Positions 35,273 to 43,003 of a stretch of DNA of 64,000 nucleotides are shown here, in pieces. The translations under genes and the position numbers were made by a program. Each line of letters opens with the position of its first letter. Positions within the stretch are counted from its first letter, which is position 1. The DNA comes from Paenibacillus cellulositrophicus (GTDB taxonomy: Bacteria; Bacillota; Bacilli; Paenibacillales; Paenibacillaceae): contig NZ_CP045295.1 in assembly GCF_009363095.1 (NCBI RefSeq), positions 3,033,501 to 3,097,500 of the forward strand. The letters are read 5' to 3'. A model generated the notes under the pieces. That model saw only the letters and a program-made list of their open reading frames with translations. It searched no databases and was not told the origin of the DNA.

Positions 35273-35611
35273 TTGTCCCCTTTCAAATCATCCACCGGTC
35301 TGCCAGAAAATATGGCCGCCACGCTCTGCTACCTGTTCGCTTTTGTCGGAGGCATCGTCTTCCTTGCCGTTGAGAAGCGCAGCCGCTTCGTCCTCTTTCA
35401 TGCCTTACAGTCCGTTTTGACTTTTGGCGCGATTATGATCGCCCACATTCTGTCCGGCCTGATCCCGCTGATCGGCCCGGTTATTGCCGCCCTGCTGTCC
35501 ATCCTGACGCTCGTCGTGTGGGTGGTCATGCTGTTTACCTCCCTGCAGGGAAAATGGCTGAAGCTCCCCTGGATCGGCGACATCGCGGAAAAGCAGCTGC
35601 GGCACCTGTAA
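35273..35611 (+). CDS. DUF4870 (Tic20-like) membrane protein
   Basis: 112 aa with a TTG start (GAAGGAG upstream). Family hallmarks are the opening NMAATLCYLFAFVGGIVFLAVEKRSRFVLFHALQS, then two more helices (AIMIAHILSGLIPLIGPVIAALL; LTLVVWVVMLFTSLQG) and a short GxxxxLPWIGDIA tail. Three membrane helices in total. The function is unknown across the family. Confidence 0.85.
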   Translation: MSPFKSSTGLPENMAATLCYLFAFVGGIVFLAVEKRSRFVLFHALQSVLTFGAIMIAHILSGLIPLIGPVIAALLSILTLVVWVVMLFTSLQGKWLKLPWIGDIAEKQLRHL

Positions 35612-35748
35612 TATGCCCCATCGCTATGCCCTATAGATATGACCGACGTGATGCAGCATAAATATGCCCCGACTTAACCGTTCCTTTTTTGGGGTGGACT
35701 TCTTACAATTAAGAAGGCAGGGTTTATGTTGGCGTTGGGGGAAAAGCA

Positions 35749-36657
35749 ATGTACTTATTCATCATTAATCCAAAGTCCGGCAACGGCAGGAGCCTCCGTA
35801 CCTGGAAACGGATGCGCGAGGCTCTCGATTTGAAAAAGATTGCATACGCATCGCTGTTGACTGCTAGTGCGGAGGAAGTTGATGCGATGGTGACGGAAAC
35901 GCTGGATCAGCACGGCAGCTGGAACGCTATCATCGTCATCGGCGGCGACGGCACGATCCACAGCCTCCTGCCGATATTGAAGCGGACCGGCATCCCGCTC
36001 GGGGTGATTCCTGCCGGTTCGGGCAACGACACTGCCCGGGGGTTTGGCATTCCCCGCGATCCGCTCGCCGCGCTGGAGCTCATTCTAACCGGCAGCGCCC
36101 AATCGGCCGATCTCATCTCGGTCGCGGGCGTGCCCGTCATGACGGCGGTGGCCGCCGGCTTCGACGCGCAGGTGAGCGAGAACGTGAATCGCAGTCGGTA
36201 CAAAAAGATCTGCAACGCCATCGGTGCCGGGCGCCTCGCTTACGTCATTGGCGTTCTGCATACGCTGGTCACGTTCAAGCCAGGTCCCGTAAGCGTGACC
36301 TGTGGCGGCCAGACGGTCAGCTATCCGTCAGCCTGGCTGACCGCGGTCAGCAATGTGCCCAGCTACGGCGGCGGACTGCTCATCAATCCGCAGGCGAAGG
36401 CGGATGACGGCATGCTGGACGTCTGCGTAGTCCACGATTGCTCCCGGCTGCAGCTGCTGCTCCTATTCCCGACGGTCCTGAAGGGAACGCATGTGAAGCT
36501 GCCGATCGTGACCCTTTTTCGCGGAGACACGGTCGGCATCAGGTTTGACCGCCCGCGCCTGGCGCAGGGCGACGGCGAAGACGTTTCCGCCCTCCCGATG
36601 GATTTCCGGGCGGATCCTGGCGCCATCCAGGTATTCTCGGCACTTTCTGATATCTAA
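35749..36657 (+). CDS. Diacylglycerol kinase-family lipid kinase (YegS/DgkB-like)
   Basis: 302 aa. It begins with IINPKSGNGRS and has the nucleotide-binding GGDGTIHSLL (about residues 64-73) and the second site GVIPAGSGNDTARGFGIP, both diagnostic of the DAGK catalytic fold. The C-terminal beta domain (SYGGGLLINPQAKADDGMLDV) is complete. It phosphorylates diacylglycerol or a related lipid with ATP at the inner membrane face. A monocistronic gene with a strong terminator. Confidence 0.92.
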   Translation: MYLFIINPKSGNGRSLRTWKRMREALDLKKIAYASLLTASAEEVDAMVTETLDQHGSWNAIIVIGGDGTIHSLLPILKRTGIPLGVIPAGSGNDTARGFGIPRDPLAALELILTGSAQSADLISVAGVPVMTAVAAGFDAQVSENVNRSRYKKICNAIGAGRLAYVIGVLHTLVTFKPGPVSVTCGGQTVSYPSAWLTAVSNVPSYGGGLLINPQAKADDGMLDVCVVHDCSRLQLLLLFPTVLKGTHVKLPIVTLFRGDTVGIRFDRPRLAQGDGEDVSALPMDFRADPGAIQVFSALSDI

Positions 36658-36684
36658 AAGAAAACCGTCTATCGACGCACAATC

Positions 36685-36721
36685 AAAGGCCCGCCCCGTA
36701 AGAACACGGGGCGGGCCTTTT
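36685..36721. terminator. Strong bidirectional terminator
   Basis: A perfect 15-bp stem AAAGGCCCGCCCCGT / ACGGGGCGGGCCTTT with a 6-nt loop. It lies between the lipid kinase and the convergent pbuX gene. Confidence 0.92.
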
Positions 36722-36745
36722 GAACTTCTATTTTATTTAGAGGAA

Positions 36746-38104
36746 TTAGGCGGCATGCTCATTCTGGACGGCTTCTCCCTTTTCCGCTGAGGAGACCCCG
36801 CCTTTAAAACCGTTGAACATCAAATTCAGAACAATCGCCGTCACGCTGCCGGCCACGATGCCGTTATCCACGAGGATGCGGAGATCTTCCGGGATGGCCT
36901 TGAACAGATCCGGTACGACGCTGACGCCCAGCCCCATGCCGACGGAGCAGGCGATGACGAACAGATTTTCAAAGCGGTTCAGGTCAACCTGCCCGCCCAG
37001 CATGCGGATGCCGGAAGAGACGACCATTCCGAACAGGGCGACCATCGCCCCGCCGAGCACGGATGTCGGCACCAGCTGGGTCAGCGCCGCAATTTTCGGC
37101 ACAAACCCGATCACGATCAGCAGGCCGCCCGCCACAACAATGACGTCACGCGTTTTGACGCGGCTCATTTGAACTAGACCGACGTTTTGCGAGTACGTGG
37201 TGTACGGGAAGGAATTGAAAATCCCGCCGAGCACGATCGCCAAGCCTTCGGCGCGGTACCCGCGGGCCAGGTCTTTGGAGGAAATGTCTTTGTCGACGAT
37301 TTTGCCAAGCGCCATAAAGACACCCGTGGACTCCGCCACGCTGACGATCGCCACCAGAATCATGGTCAGGATCGAGGAGGCATGGAACGTCGGCGTTCCA
37401 AAGTTAAACGGCTTGACCGCATGGAACCAGCCGGCTTCCTTCAGCGGGCCCAAATCTACATGGCCGAAAATTGCCGCGGCGACCGTTCCGGCGATCAGGC
37501 CGATCAGCACCGAGATGGAACGAAGAAATCCGGTAGCAAAACGGTTCATCAAAATGATAAAAATCAGTACGCCGAAGCCGAGGCACAAATTCAGCGGACT
37601 GCCGAAATCCTCGGCTCCCTGGCCGCCGCCCAGATCGTTCAGCGCGACAGGGATGAGCGTCACCCCGATAATCGTGACGACCGAGCCGGTGACCACCGGC
37701 GGGAACAGCTTGATCAGCTTGCCGAATATCCCTGAGAACAGAACAACGAAAATCCCCGACGCGATGATCGCGCCGTAAATGGCCGAGACCCCGTCCTTGA
37801 GACCGATGGCGATCATCGGCGATACCGCCTGGAACGCACACCCCAGCATGACCGGCAGCCCGATGCCGAAGAACCGGTTGCCCCATACCTGCAGCAGTGT
37901 AGCCACGCCGCAGGCCAGCAGGTCGATCGAGATCAGGTAGGTTAACTGTTCAGTCGTAAAATTCAGTGCACTCCCTACAATCATAGGTACGAGGACTGCA
38001 CCGGCGTACATCGCAAGCAAATGCTGAATCCCGAGCGAAAAGGTTTTAAGCGGATGGCGTTTGCCTGTAAGTTGAGTCGTGTCAGCCTGATGATTCTGTT
38101 CCAT
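36746..38104 (-). CDS. pbuX: Xanthine/uracil permease (PbuX-like, NCS2 family)
   Basis: 452 aa with 12-14 membrane segments. Family motifs include FSLGIQHLLAMYAGAVLVPMIVGSAL, the QVWGNRFFGIGLPVMLGCAF stretch and the NCS2 signature VVAVAESTGVF-like VSVAESTGVFMALGKI. It imports xanthine by proton symport. It lies 36 nt after xpt and is controlled by the same upstream guanine-type riboswitch, the conserved Bacilli xpt-pbuX arrangement. Confidence 0.95.
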   Translation of the reverse strand: MEQNHQADTTQLTGKRHPLKTFSLGIQHLLAMYAGAVLVPMIVGSALNFTTEQLTYLISIDLLACGVATLLQVWGNRFFGIGLPVMLGCAFQAVSPMIAIGLKDGVSAIYGAIIASGIFVVLFSGIFGKLIKLFPPVVTGSVVTIIGVTLIPVALNDLGGGQGAEDFGSPLNLCLGFGVLIFIILMNRFATGFLRSISVLIGLIAGTVAAAIFGHVDLGPLKEAGWFHAVKPFNFGTPTFHASSILTMILVAIVSVAESTGVFMALGKIVDKDISSKDLARGYRAEGLAIVLGGIFNSFPYTTYSQNVGLVQMSRVKTRDVIVVAGGLLIVIGFVPKIAALTQLVPTSVLGGAMVALFGMVVSSGIRMLGGQVDLNRFENLFVIACSVGMGLGVSVVPDLFKAIPEDLRILVDNGIVAGSVTAIVLNLMFNGFKGGVSSAEKGEAVQNEHAA

Positions 38105-38140
38105 GCCGGTATCATTCCTCCCGTGTATAGTTATGTGAAT

Positions 38141-38719
38141 CTAGTCTTGATCTGCAAAAGTCACTTTGCCGTCATCCAGTGCCGCTACTCGGACCAGTGA
38201 CTCGACACGGTAGCCGGCTTCCTTCAGCAGCCGCCCGCCGGGCTGGAACGCCTTCTCGATCACGATACCGATTCCCGCAACGGTCGCGCCCGCCTGCTCT
38301 ACGATCCGGGCCAGTCCAAAGGCCGCCTCGCCGTTCGCCAGAAAGTCGTCGATGATCAGCACCCGGTCCCCCGGCTGGATGAACTTTTTGGCCACCGTAA
38401 TTTCGTTCGTTTCCTGCTTGGTGAAGGAGTATACTTTTTCCACAAAAATATCGTCACGAAGCGTCAATGACTTCTGCTTTCTTGCAAAGATCATCGGCAC
38501 TTCCAGCTCCAAAGCGGTCATAATTCCGGGGGCAATCCCGGACGATTCGATCGTAAGCACCCGGTTCAACTCCTCCCCGGCAAACCGGCGCGTAAACTCG
38601 CGGCCGACTTCCTTCATCAGAACAGGATCCATCTGATGGTTCAGGAACGAATCCACCTTCAGCACCTGATTGCTGAGCACGATACCTTCATCCAGTACTT
38701 TCTGCTTAAGTAATTGCAA
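38141..38719 (-). CDS. xpt: Xanthine phosphoribosyltransferase
   Basis: 192 aa from the TTG at 38719 (AAAGGGGGAAG upstream); the Bacillus enzyme is 194 aa. It aligns throughout: [21 protein letters not shown], the ESSGIAPG loop and the PRPP-binding [13 protein letters not shown]. It converts xanthine and PRPP to XMP for purine salvage. It is the first gene after the riboswitch. Confidence 0.96.
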   Translation of the reverse strand: MQLLKQKVLDEGIVLSNQVLKVDSFLNHQMDPVLMKEVGREFTRRFAGEELNRVLTIESSGIAPGIMTALELEVPMIFARKQKSLTLRDDIFVEKVYSFTKQETNEITVAKKFIQPGDRVLIIDDFLANGEAAFGLARIVEQAGATVAGIGIVIEKAFQPGGRLLKEAGYRVESLVRVAALDDGKVTFADQD

Positions 38720-38760
38720 CTTGCTTCCCCCTTTGATGACGTTCCATTCCTCTGTAAAAT

Positions 38761-38812
38761 ACAAAAAAGCCCATCTCTTCCCCTGCCTTGATCGGCGGAA
38801 ACAGACGGACTC
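38761..38812 (-). terminator. Regulatory terminator of the purine riboswitch
   Basis: On the minus strand, AGTCCGTCTGTTTCC...GCC pairs imperfectly with GGCAGGGGAAGAGATGGGCT and ends in six T. It lies between the aptamer and xpt and would form when ligand is bound, stopping transcription. Confidence 0.78.
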
Positions 38813-38859
38813 AGGACAAACTCAAACATTCCGGACAAGCGCCCGAAAAATTTCGTTCA

Positions 38860-38926
38860 TCCCGTAGTCCGATCATTCCGGTGATCGGGTAGAGACATGC
38901 AGGCCGATTCCTGCACATATACGAGA
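38860..38926 (-). ncRNA. Purine (guanine/xanthine-class) riboswitch aptamer upstream of xpt-pbuX
   Basis: P1 pairs TCTCGT (38926-38921) with ACGGGA (38865-38860). P2 is GTGCAGG/CCTGCAT, J2/3 reads GTCTCTACC (consensus UNUCUAC) and P3 is CCGATCA/TGATCGG. J3/1 is ACT, so the specificity base equivalent to C74 is C, meaning guanine/hypoxanthine/xanthine rather than adenine. It is the classic OFF switch for purine salvage. Confidence 0.93.
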
Positions 38927-39114
38927 AACCTATATTCATTCATAGACTGGTGAAATGACAATGCATGAAGTATAACGCATAATAGGCTGAAAAATAAAGA
39001 GGTATTTGATGGACAATTTGAAAACATTTCAGAAACAAATACCAGTTTCAATGTTACAATGCCCTATAGAATATCTGCTAGAATAGATGCATGACACTCA
39101 GGAGGTTTGGTGAA
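38927..39114. promoter_or_regulatory. Divergent promoter region for xpt (leftward) and mscL (rightward)
   Basis: For xpt, a -10-like TATACT (minus strand 38974-38969) precedes the riboswitch. For mscL, an extended -10 TGCTAGAAT lies near 39076-39084. AGGAGG for mscL is at 39100-39105. The -35 elements are weak, so both are tentative. Confidence 0.4.
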
Positions 39115-39606
39115 ATGAAAGGATTTATTCATGAGTTTAAAGAATTTGCAGTGCGCGGCAACGTGATCGATCTGGCCGTCGGGGTCATCATAGGGGGAGC
39201 GTTCGGAAAAATCGTCTCCTCGATTGTGAGCGACATTATTATGCCGCCGATCGGGGTGCTTCTTGGCGGTGTGAACTTCTCCGATCTCATTATCCGCCTG
39301 ACCGGAAAAACCTTGAAGGACGGCAGCAAGGTCACCACACTAGCGGAGGCGAAAGAGGCCGGAGCACCCGTCATTGCTTACGGGCAGTTTCTGAACACGG
39401 TGATCGATTTTCTGATTATCTCGTTCTGTATTTTCCTGCTCGTTAAGGGCATCAACTGGATCAAAAACCGGGAGCATGAAAAGCCCGAGCCGGAGAAAAC
39501 AACCAAGGAATGCCCGTACTGCCTGTCGGAGATCCCTGCGGCAGCTACGCGCTGTGCGCACTGCACCTCTGTGCTGGATACCGATCCCGAGCCGCAGCAT
39601 GCTTGA
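39115..39606 (+). CDS. mscL: Large-conductance mechanosensitive channel with C-terminal zinc ribbon
   Basis: 163 aa from the ATG at 39115 (AGGAGG nine nt upstream). The channel part is complete: [29 protein letters not shown] (helix S1 and TM1), PPIGVLLGG and TM2 [17 protein letters not shown]. The C-terminus carries a four-Cys ribbon, [18 protein letters not shown], instead of the usual short acidic helix. This tail occurs in several Bacilli and cyanobacterial MscL proteins. It opens under membrane tension to release solutes. Confidence 0.95.
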   Translation: MKGFIHEFKEFAVRGNVIDLAVGVIIGGAFGKIVSSIVSDIIMPPIGVLLGGVNFSDLIIRLTGKTLKDGSKVTTLAEAKEAGAPVIAYGQFLNTVIDFLIISFCIFLLVKGINWIKNREHEKPEPEKTTKECPYCLSEIPAAATRCAHCTSVLDTDPEPQHA

Positions 39607-39692
39607 GGGGACCCAGCAAGTAGACAGACCAGACCAGCGGACTTGATGGAGAGCTTGCTCTCCTGGAAATTTGCAGGTGTTATACTTTTCTA

Positions 39693-39755
39693 TAAAAAAG
39701 ACCGCCAGCCCCTTTCGGAATTCACTTCCGGAATCAGAGGCCGAGCGGTCCTTTT
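39693..39755 (-). terminator. Large hairpin overlapping the end of the 39734 gene
   Basis: On the minus strand, GGACCGCTCGGCC pairs with GGCTGGCGGTC, with an inner TTCCGGAA/TTCCGAAAGG stem, followed by TTTTTT. The upstream arm lies in the last codons of the gene at 39734, so the terminator overlaps the coding end. Confidence 0.75.
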
Positions 39756-40039
39756 GGCATCAGCGTGCTGATGACGTTTTTCAAATCACGGTCTTCCGTG
39801 TACTTCTCTTTTCCGGTGTCCAGCTCCGTGATCCGAATCGACGTATACCCCGCGCCCGGGTCGAGCGGAACAAATTGCAGCTGTTCCCTTTCGGAGGCCC
39901 TCACGTTATATTTCATATCCTTAAACATTTGAATAAGCTGATCTTCGGTGGGGTGTCCGTCCTCCCCCGTCCAGATCAAGCCTCGCAGCTGCTTGTTCCC
40001 TTCCGGATATTTGACCTCAAACCGTACGATGCATTCCAT
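39734..40039 (-). CDS. Hypothetical protein
   Basis: 101 aa from the ATG at 40039 (AAAGGGGGAAG upstream; a TTG one codon earlier is also possible). It is mixed alpha/beta (CIVRFEVKYPEGNKQLRGLIWTG; SIRITELDTGKEKYTEDRDL), has no signal peptide and no recognised family. It is monocistronic, between mscL and a divergent Nudix gene. Confidence 0.68.
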   Translation of the reverse strand: MECIVRFEVKYPEGNKQLRGLIWTGEDGHPTEDQLIQMFKDMKYNVRASEREQLQFVPLDPGAGYTSIRITELDTGKEKYTEDRDLKNVISTLMPKGPLGL

Positions 40040-40173
40040 CAATGCTTCCCCCTTTCTCTGTTCATGATCAAAACGCTATACTTAAAAGCTTATTTTCAGC
40101 AGCCTGTCTCCAGTCTTGCTACTTTTCCGGTAATCCTCCATAATTCAAAAATATGAATGGAGGTTTTCGCCAC

Positions 40174-40809
40174 ATGAAGAAAGAGTTCTTCGACATTTAT
40201 AACGACGACCACGAATGGATCGGCACCGCTCTGCGCGAAGAGGTTCATGCCAAGGGTTATCTCCACCATACGTTCCACTGCTGGATCGTGCGCGATACGC
40301 CGGATGGACGCAAGGTTCTATTCCAGAAGCGCCAGACGTCCAAAGACACCTTCCCGGGTTATTACGATATTACCGCAGCCGGACATCTGGCGGCTGGAGA
40401 AACCGTCGCCGATGCAGTCCGGGAGCTCGAGGAAGAACTCGGCGTCACCGTCAGCCTGGACCAGCTGATCCCGCTCGGAACCGCCGATTATGAAAATCGG
40501 GGGACAGCCGGGGGAAAAGCTTTTATCGACAAGGAGAGATGCTTTATCTTTGGCGCCAAGCTGGATCAGCCGTTAGCCGCCTACCGGCTTCAGGCTGAGG
40601 AACTGACTGGTCTCTACGAAGCCGGCCTGGACGATGCCCTGAAACTGGCGAATGGCGAGATCGGGGAAATGCAGGCAACCGGCATCCTTTCGGAACCGCG
40701 GCCTGCTTCCGACACCGAAACCTTTGCGTGTACAGTGAGCTTACAGCAATTTGTACCGCATAACAGTGATTATTATCACACCGTTTTTATGAAGCTGCGC
40801 GAACTGTAA
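40174..40809 (+). CDS. Nudix hydrolase of the IPP-isomerase-like/YfcD group
   Basis: 211 aa from the ATG at 40174 (GGAGG nine or ten nt upstream). The Nudix helix reads GHLAAGETVADAVRELEEELGV; the gap between the first Glu and the REL is one residue shorter than in the classic box, as is common in the YfcD/IDI-type subgroup. Upstream HHTFHCWIVR and KRQTSKDTFPGYYDIT are also typical of this subgroup. It probably hydrolyses a nucleoside diphosphate derivative; the substrate is unknown. Confidence 0.88.
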   Translation: MKKEFFDIYNDDHEWIGTALREEVHAKGYLHHTFHCWIVRDTPDGRKVLFQKRQTSKDTFPGYYDITAAGHLAAGETVADAVRELEEELGVTVSLDQLIPLGTADYENRGTAGGKAFIDKERCFIFGAKLDQPLAAYRLQAEELTGLYEAGLDDALKLANGEIGEMQATGILSEPRPASDTETFACTVSLQQFVPHNSDYYHTVFMKLREL

Positions 40810-40909
40810 CGGGATTAGCACATCCCAAAACCCCGAGATCCCGGTGCGGCCGATCCGTCGCAGAGAATCGTTCATGCCATGAACCATCTAACGCCGGATT
40901 TCATTAGAC

Positions 40910-40942
40910 AAAACGGGTCCCGTCTCAACGGTACCCGTTTTC
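40910..40942. terminator. Terminator of the TrmB-like gene
   Basis: AAAACGGGT and ACCCGTTTT form a stem with an inner CCGT/ACGG pairing. It lies a few nt after the TrmB stop on the minus strand, with T on both sides, and may also serve the Nudix gene. Confidence 0.8.
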
Positions 40943-40947
40943 GTGCT

Positions 40948-41808
40948 TTATACTTCCTCCGAATCCTCAGAACTGTCGAAATCCCCAATGACTTCCGAGT
41001 CAGCCTCACGCGGATCGACTTCCACATACTTGCGGTAGATCCGCTCGTAAGCCGGACCGTACCGCTCCGCCAGCTCGCCGCCCAGGTCCTGCTCCACCTC
41101 GTAGAGCACCATTTCCTGTGTAAAATGGTGAAGCAGCAGCTCCACCATCACGGGATGCTCGGTGACCAGCGCCTGCGTCGCGCAGTCCTCCCCGCGCATG
41201 CCCAGCATGCACCAGCGGCGGTCAATGACGAAGGAGAACTTGCGGCCTTTCAAGGTGTGCCGATCCCCTGCGTCCTGATTCAACGCCGGCCAGGGAAGCA
41301 GCCGCTCCATGCCCGTATCGCTGCCGATACAGGACCAGAGCAGCTTCACCCCCCGCTGCTCGGCCTGCTCCAGCTCGCTGCGCATCAAAGCCGCTTCCTC
41401 GCGCCAAACGTCGACGACGATCTCGTGCTCCGCCCGCTCGAGCTCTCGGGTCAGCGCCTCCATGACGTTCCGGTCCCCTTCCACGTTGTAGAAGGGCTGC
41501 TGATCCGGCTCCACCCGCGGCATCCGGTTTTCGATGAACGAAAGCGATTCCTTCATCTGCCCCGCGATCATCCGGGTGAGTTCCTCCGTCTTCAGCATGC
41601 TGTAGCGGACCGGATCCCCTTCGCTGCGGTGCAGATATCCCTGCTGGCATAACCGCTGCAGCGTAGAGTACACATTGGAACGGGATACGCCCAGCCCCTT
41701 GGCCACCTCATATCCGGAGGACGGGCCTTTGCCCGCCAGCTCCACCATTATTTTCGCTTCCATCTCCGTGAATCCCAGATTCCGCAGATGATGTAGCAGT
41801 TGTTCCAT
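40948..41808 (-). CDS. TrmB-family transcriptional regulator
   Basis: 286 aa from the ATG at 41808 (GGGAGGA upstream). Residues about 1-70 are a winged helix (LGFTEMEAKIMVELAGKGPSSGYEVAKGLGVSRSNVYSTLQRLCQQGYLHR). A linker precedes a PLD-like ligand domain with EIVVDVWREEAALMRSELEQA and VIDRRWCMLG. TrmB proteins are sugar-responsive regulators best known from archaea and found in some Bacilli. No sugar transporter is adjacent, so the target is unknown. The C-terminus is highly acidic. Confidence 0.87.
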   Translation of the reverse strand: MEQLLHHLRNLGFTEMEAKIMVELAGKGPSSGYEVAKGLGVSRSNVYSTLQRLCQQGYLHRSEGDPVRYSMLKTEELTRMIAGQMKESLSFIENRMPRVEPDQQPFYNVEGDRNVMEALTRELERAEHEIVVDVWREEAALMRSELEQAEQRGVKLLWSCIGSDTGMERLLPWPALNQDAGDRHTLKGRKFSFVIDRRWCMLGMRGEDCATQALVTEHPVMVELLLHHFTQEMVLYEVEQDLGGELAERYGPAYERIYRKYVEVDPREADSEVIGDFDSSEDSEEV

Positions 41809-41892
41809 TACGTTTTGTCCTCCCAATGCTGCCTAAAACCGCTGTCCGCCAAAAAAGCTTCTATTAAGCGTAATCGTTTGTTTCTCGCACCC

Positions 41893-42699
41893 CTAAATCT
41901 GTTCCGCACCGCATCTCGGGCACCACTTCGAGCCCTTAGGCAGGTCTGCACGGCAAATCTGGCATTTCACCGAATCGCGCGGACCTTCTTCACGCGCCCC
42001 CGTATCGCCGTCTCCGCTGTTTTCCTTCCAATAGCGAATGCGGCGGTCCAGCTCCAGCTGGCGTTCCCGCTCGCGTTCGAGCTCCTCGGCCTGGCGCCGC
42101 TCCCGCTCCGCTTCAGGATCATTTTCGTCGGTGTCGGTAAGGTCAAGATCATCCCACGCTTCCCTCATCGGAAACTCATAGTCGTAGTCCTGTTCCACCG
42201 CGGCTGCCGCCTCCTGCTGGCCGGAATATTCCCGCTCCTCCGGTTCTTCCCGGTAGGATGGCTCATCTTGAGCCTTGCTCCCGAAAATCGCTTCTTCATC
42301 AAAAGCAAAACCGACCGGTTTGGCGGGCTCGCTCGGCTTCACCCCATCATCCGCCAGCTTTCTTCCGCAGGACGGACAGAAATTGGCATCCAGCGTGGCA
42401 ACGTATCCGCATTTGCACAGCCGCTCGTTTTTCAGCTCGGCAATCCGGATACGCAGCTCATCGATTTCTTCCTGAAGCAGGTCGCAGGATTTGCACAGGT
42501 CGACCATTTCCTTCTCGGCCTTGCTCATATCGCCAATGCGGTAGCCTTCGTAGAAGACTTTTCCCATCTCTCTGTAGTGAATGCCCATTTCCCGTTCGAT
42601 GTCGGCAATCTGGCTGTTCAGCTTGCTGACCTCCAGCGTTCCCTGAGCCTTTTCCGTTGCGCGGTTAGCCCCTTCTTTGAGGCGCTGAATAATGTTCAT
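41893..42699 (-). CDS. Coiled-coil protein with two zinc ribbons
   Basis: 268 aa. Residues 1-90 are a heptad-like coiled coil (NSQIADIEREMGIHYREMGKVFYEGY; LLQEEIDELRIRIAELK). A first ribbon follows (CKCGYVATLDANFCPSCG), then an acidic, Glu/Arg-rich middle (about 130-230) and a second ribbon at the end (CQICRADLPKGSKWCPRCG). There is no membrane segment. Related Paenibacillus proteins are annotated only as zinc ribbon proteins, so the function is not known. AGGAGAG precedes the ATG. Confidence 0.82.
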   Translation of the reverse strand: MNIIQRLKEGANRATEKAQGTLEVSKLNSQIADIEREMGIHYREMGKVFYEGYRIGDMSKAEKEMVDLCKSCDLLQEEIDELRIRIAELKNERLCKCGYVATLDANFCPSCGRKLADDGVKPSEPAKPVGFAFDEEAIFGSKAQDEPSYREEPEEREYSGQQEAAAAVEQDYDYEFPMREAWDDLDLTDTDENDPEAERERRQAEELERERERQLELDRRIRYWKENSGDGDTGAREEGPRDSVKCQICRADLPKGSKWCPRCGAEQI

Positions 42700-43003
42700 G
42701 AGTTCTCTCCTCCAGTTTCCATGTCATCCCATTTATTCATTCCAAATGATCATTTACAATAGTAATCTGTGCCCTTGAGCTCATATCATCTGCCCAGGCC
42801 GCTGCCCGGGCTGCCTATTACCAAGATACCATGCCGGAGCTTTCCTGTGAAATCCGGGCCTGCCGTCAAGCGGCCTTGAATCTGGGAGCTTGGAATCGAG
42901 CGGCTGCAGGCGCATCCTTTCCGGATGTGCATATATCATACCAAATTTACAGTGCACTTGTGAAAAAGGCAATCCCTTACAGCCATAAAAGGAGGTCCTA
43001 TCG
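42700..43003. other. Divergent intergenic region
   Basis: 304 nt between the zinc-ribbon gene and the helicase gene. It contains the palindrome AAATGATCATTT (42744-42755) 45 nt upstream of the zinc-ribbon start and the helicase RBS AAAGGAGG near 42989. No promoter could be assigned with confidence. Confidence 0.4.

Noticed and set aside
38760..38812. Alternative reading of the imperfect xpt leader hairpin as an unrelated structure
   Set aside because: The T-run, position after the aptamer and operon context fit the standard riboswitch terminator better.
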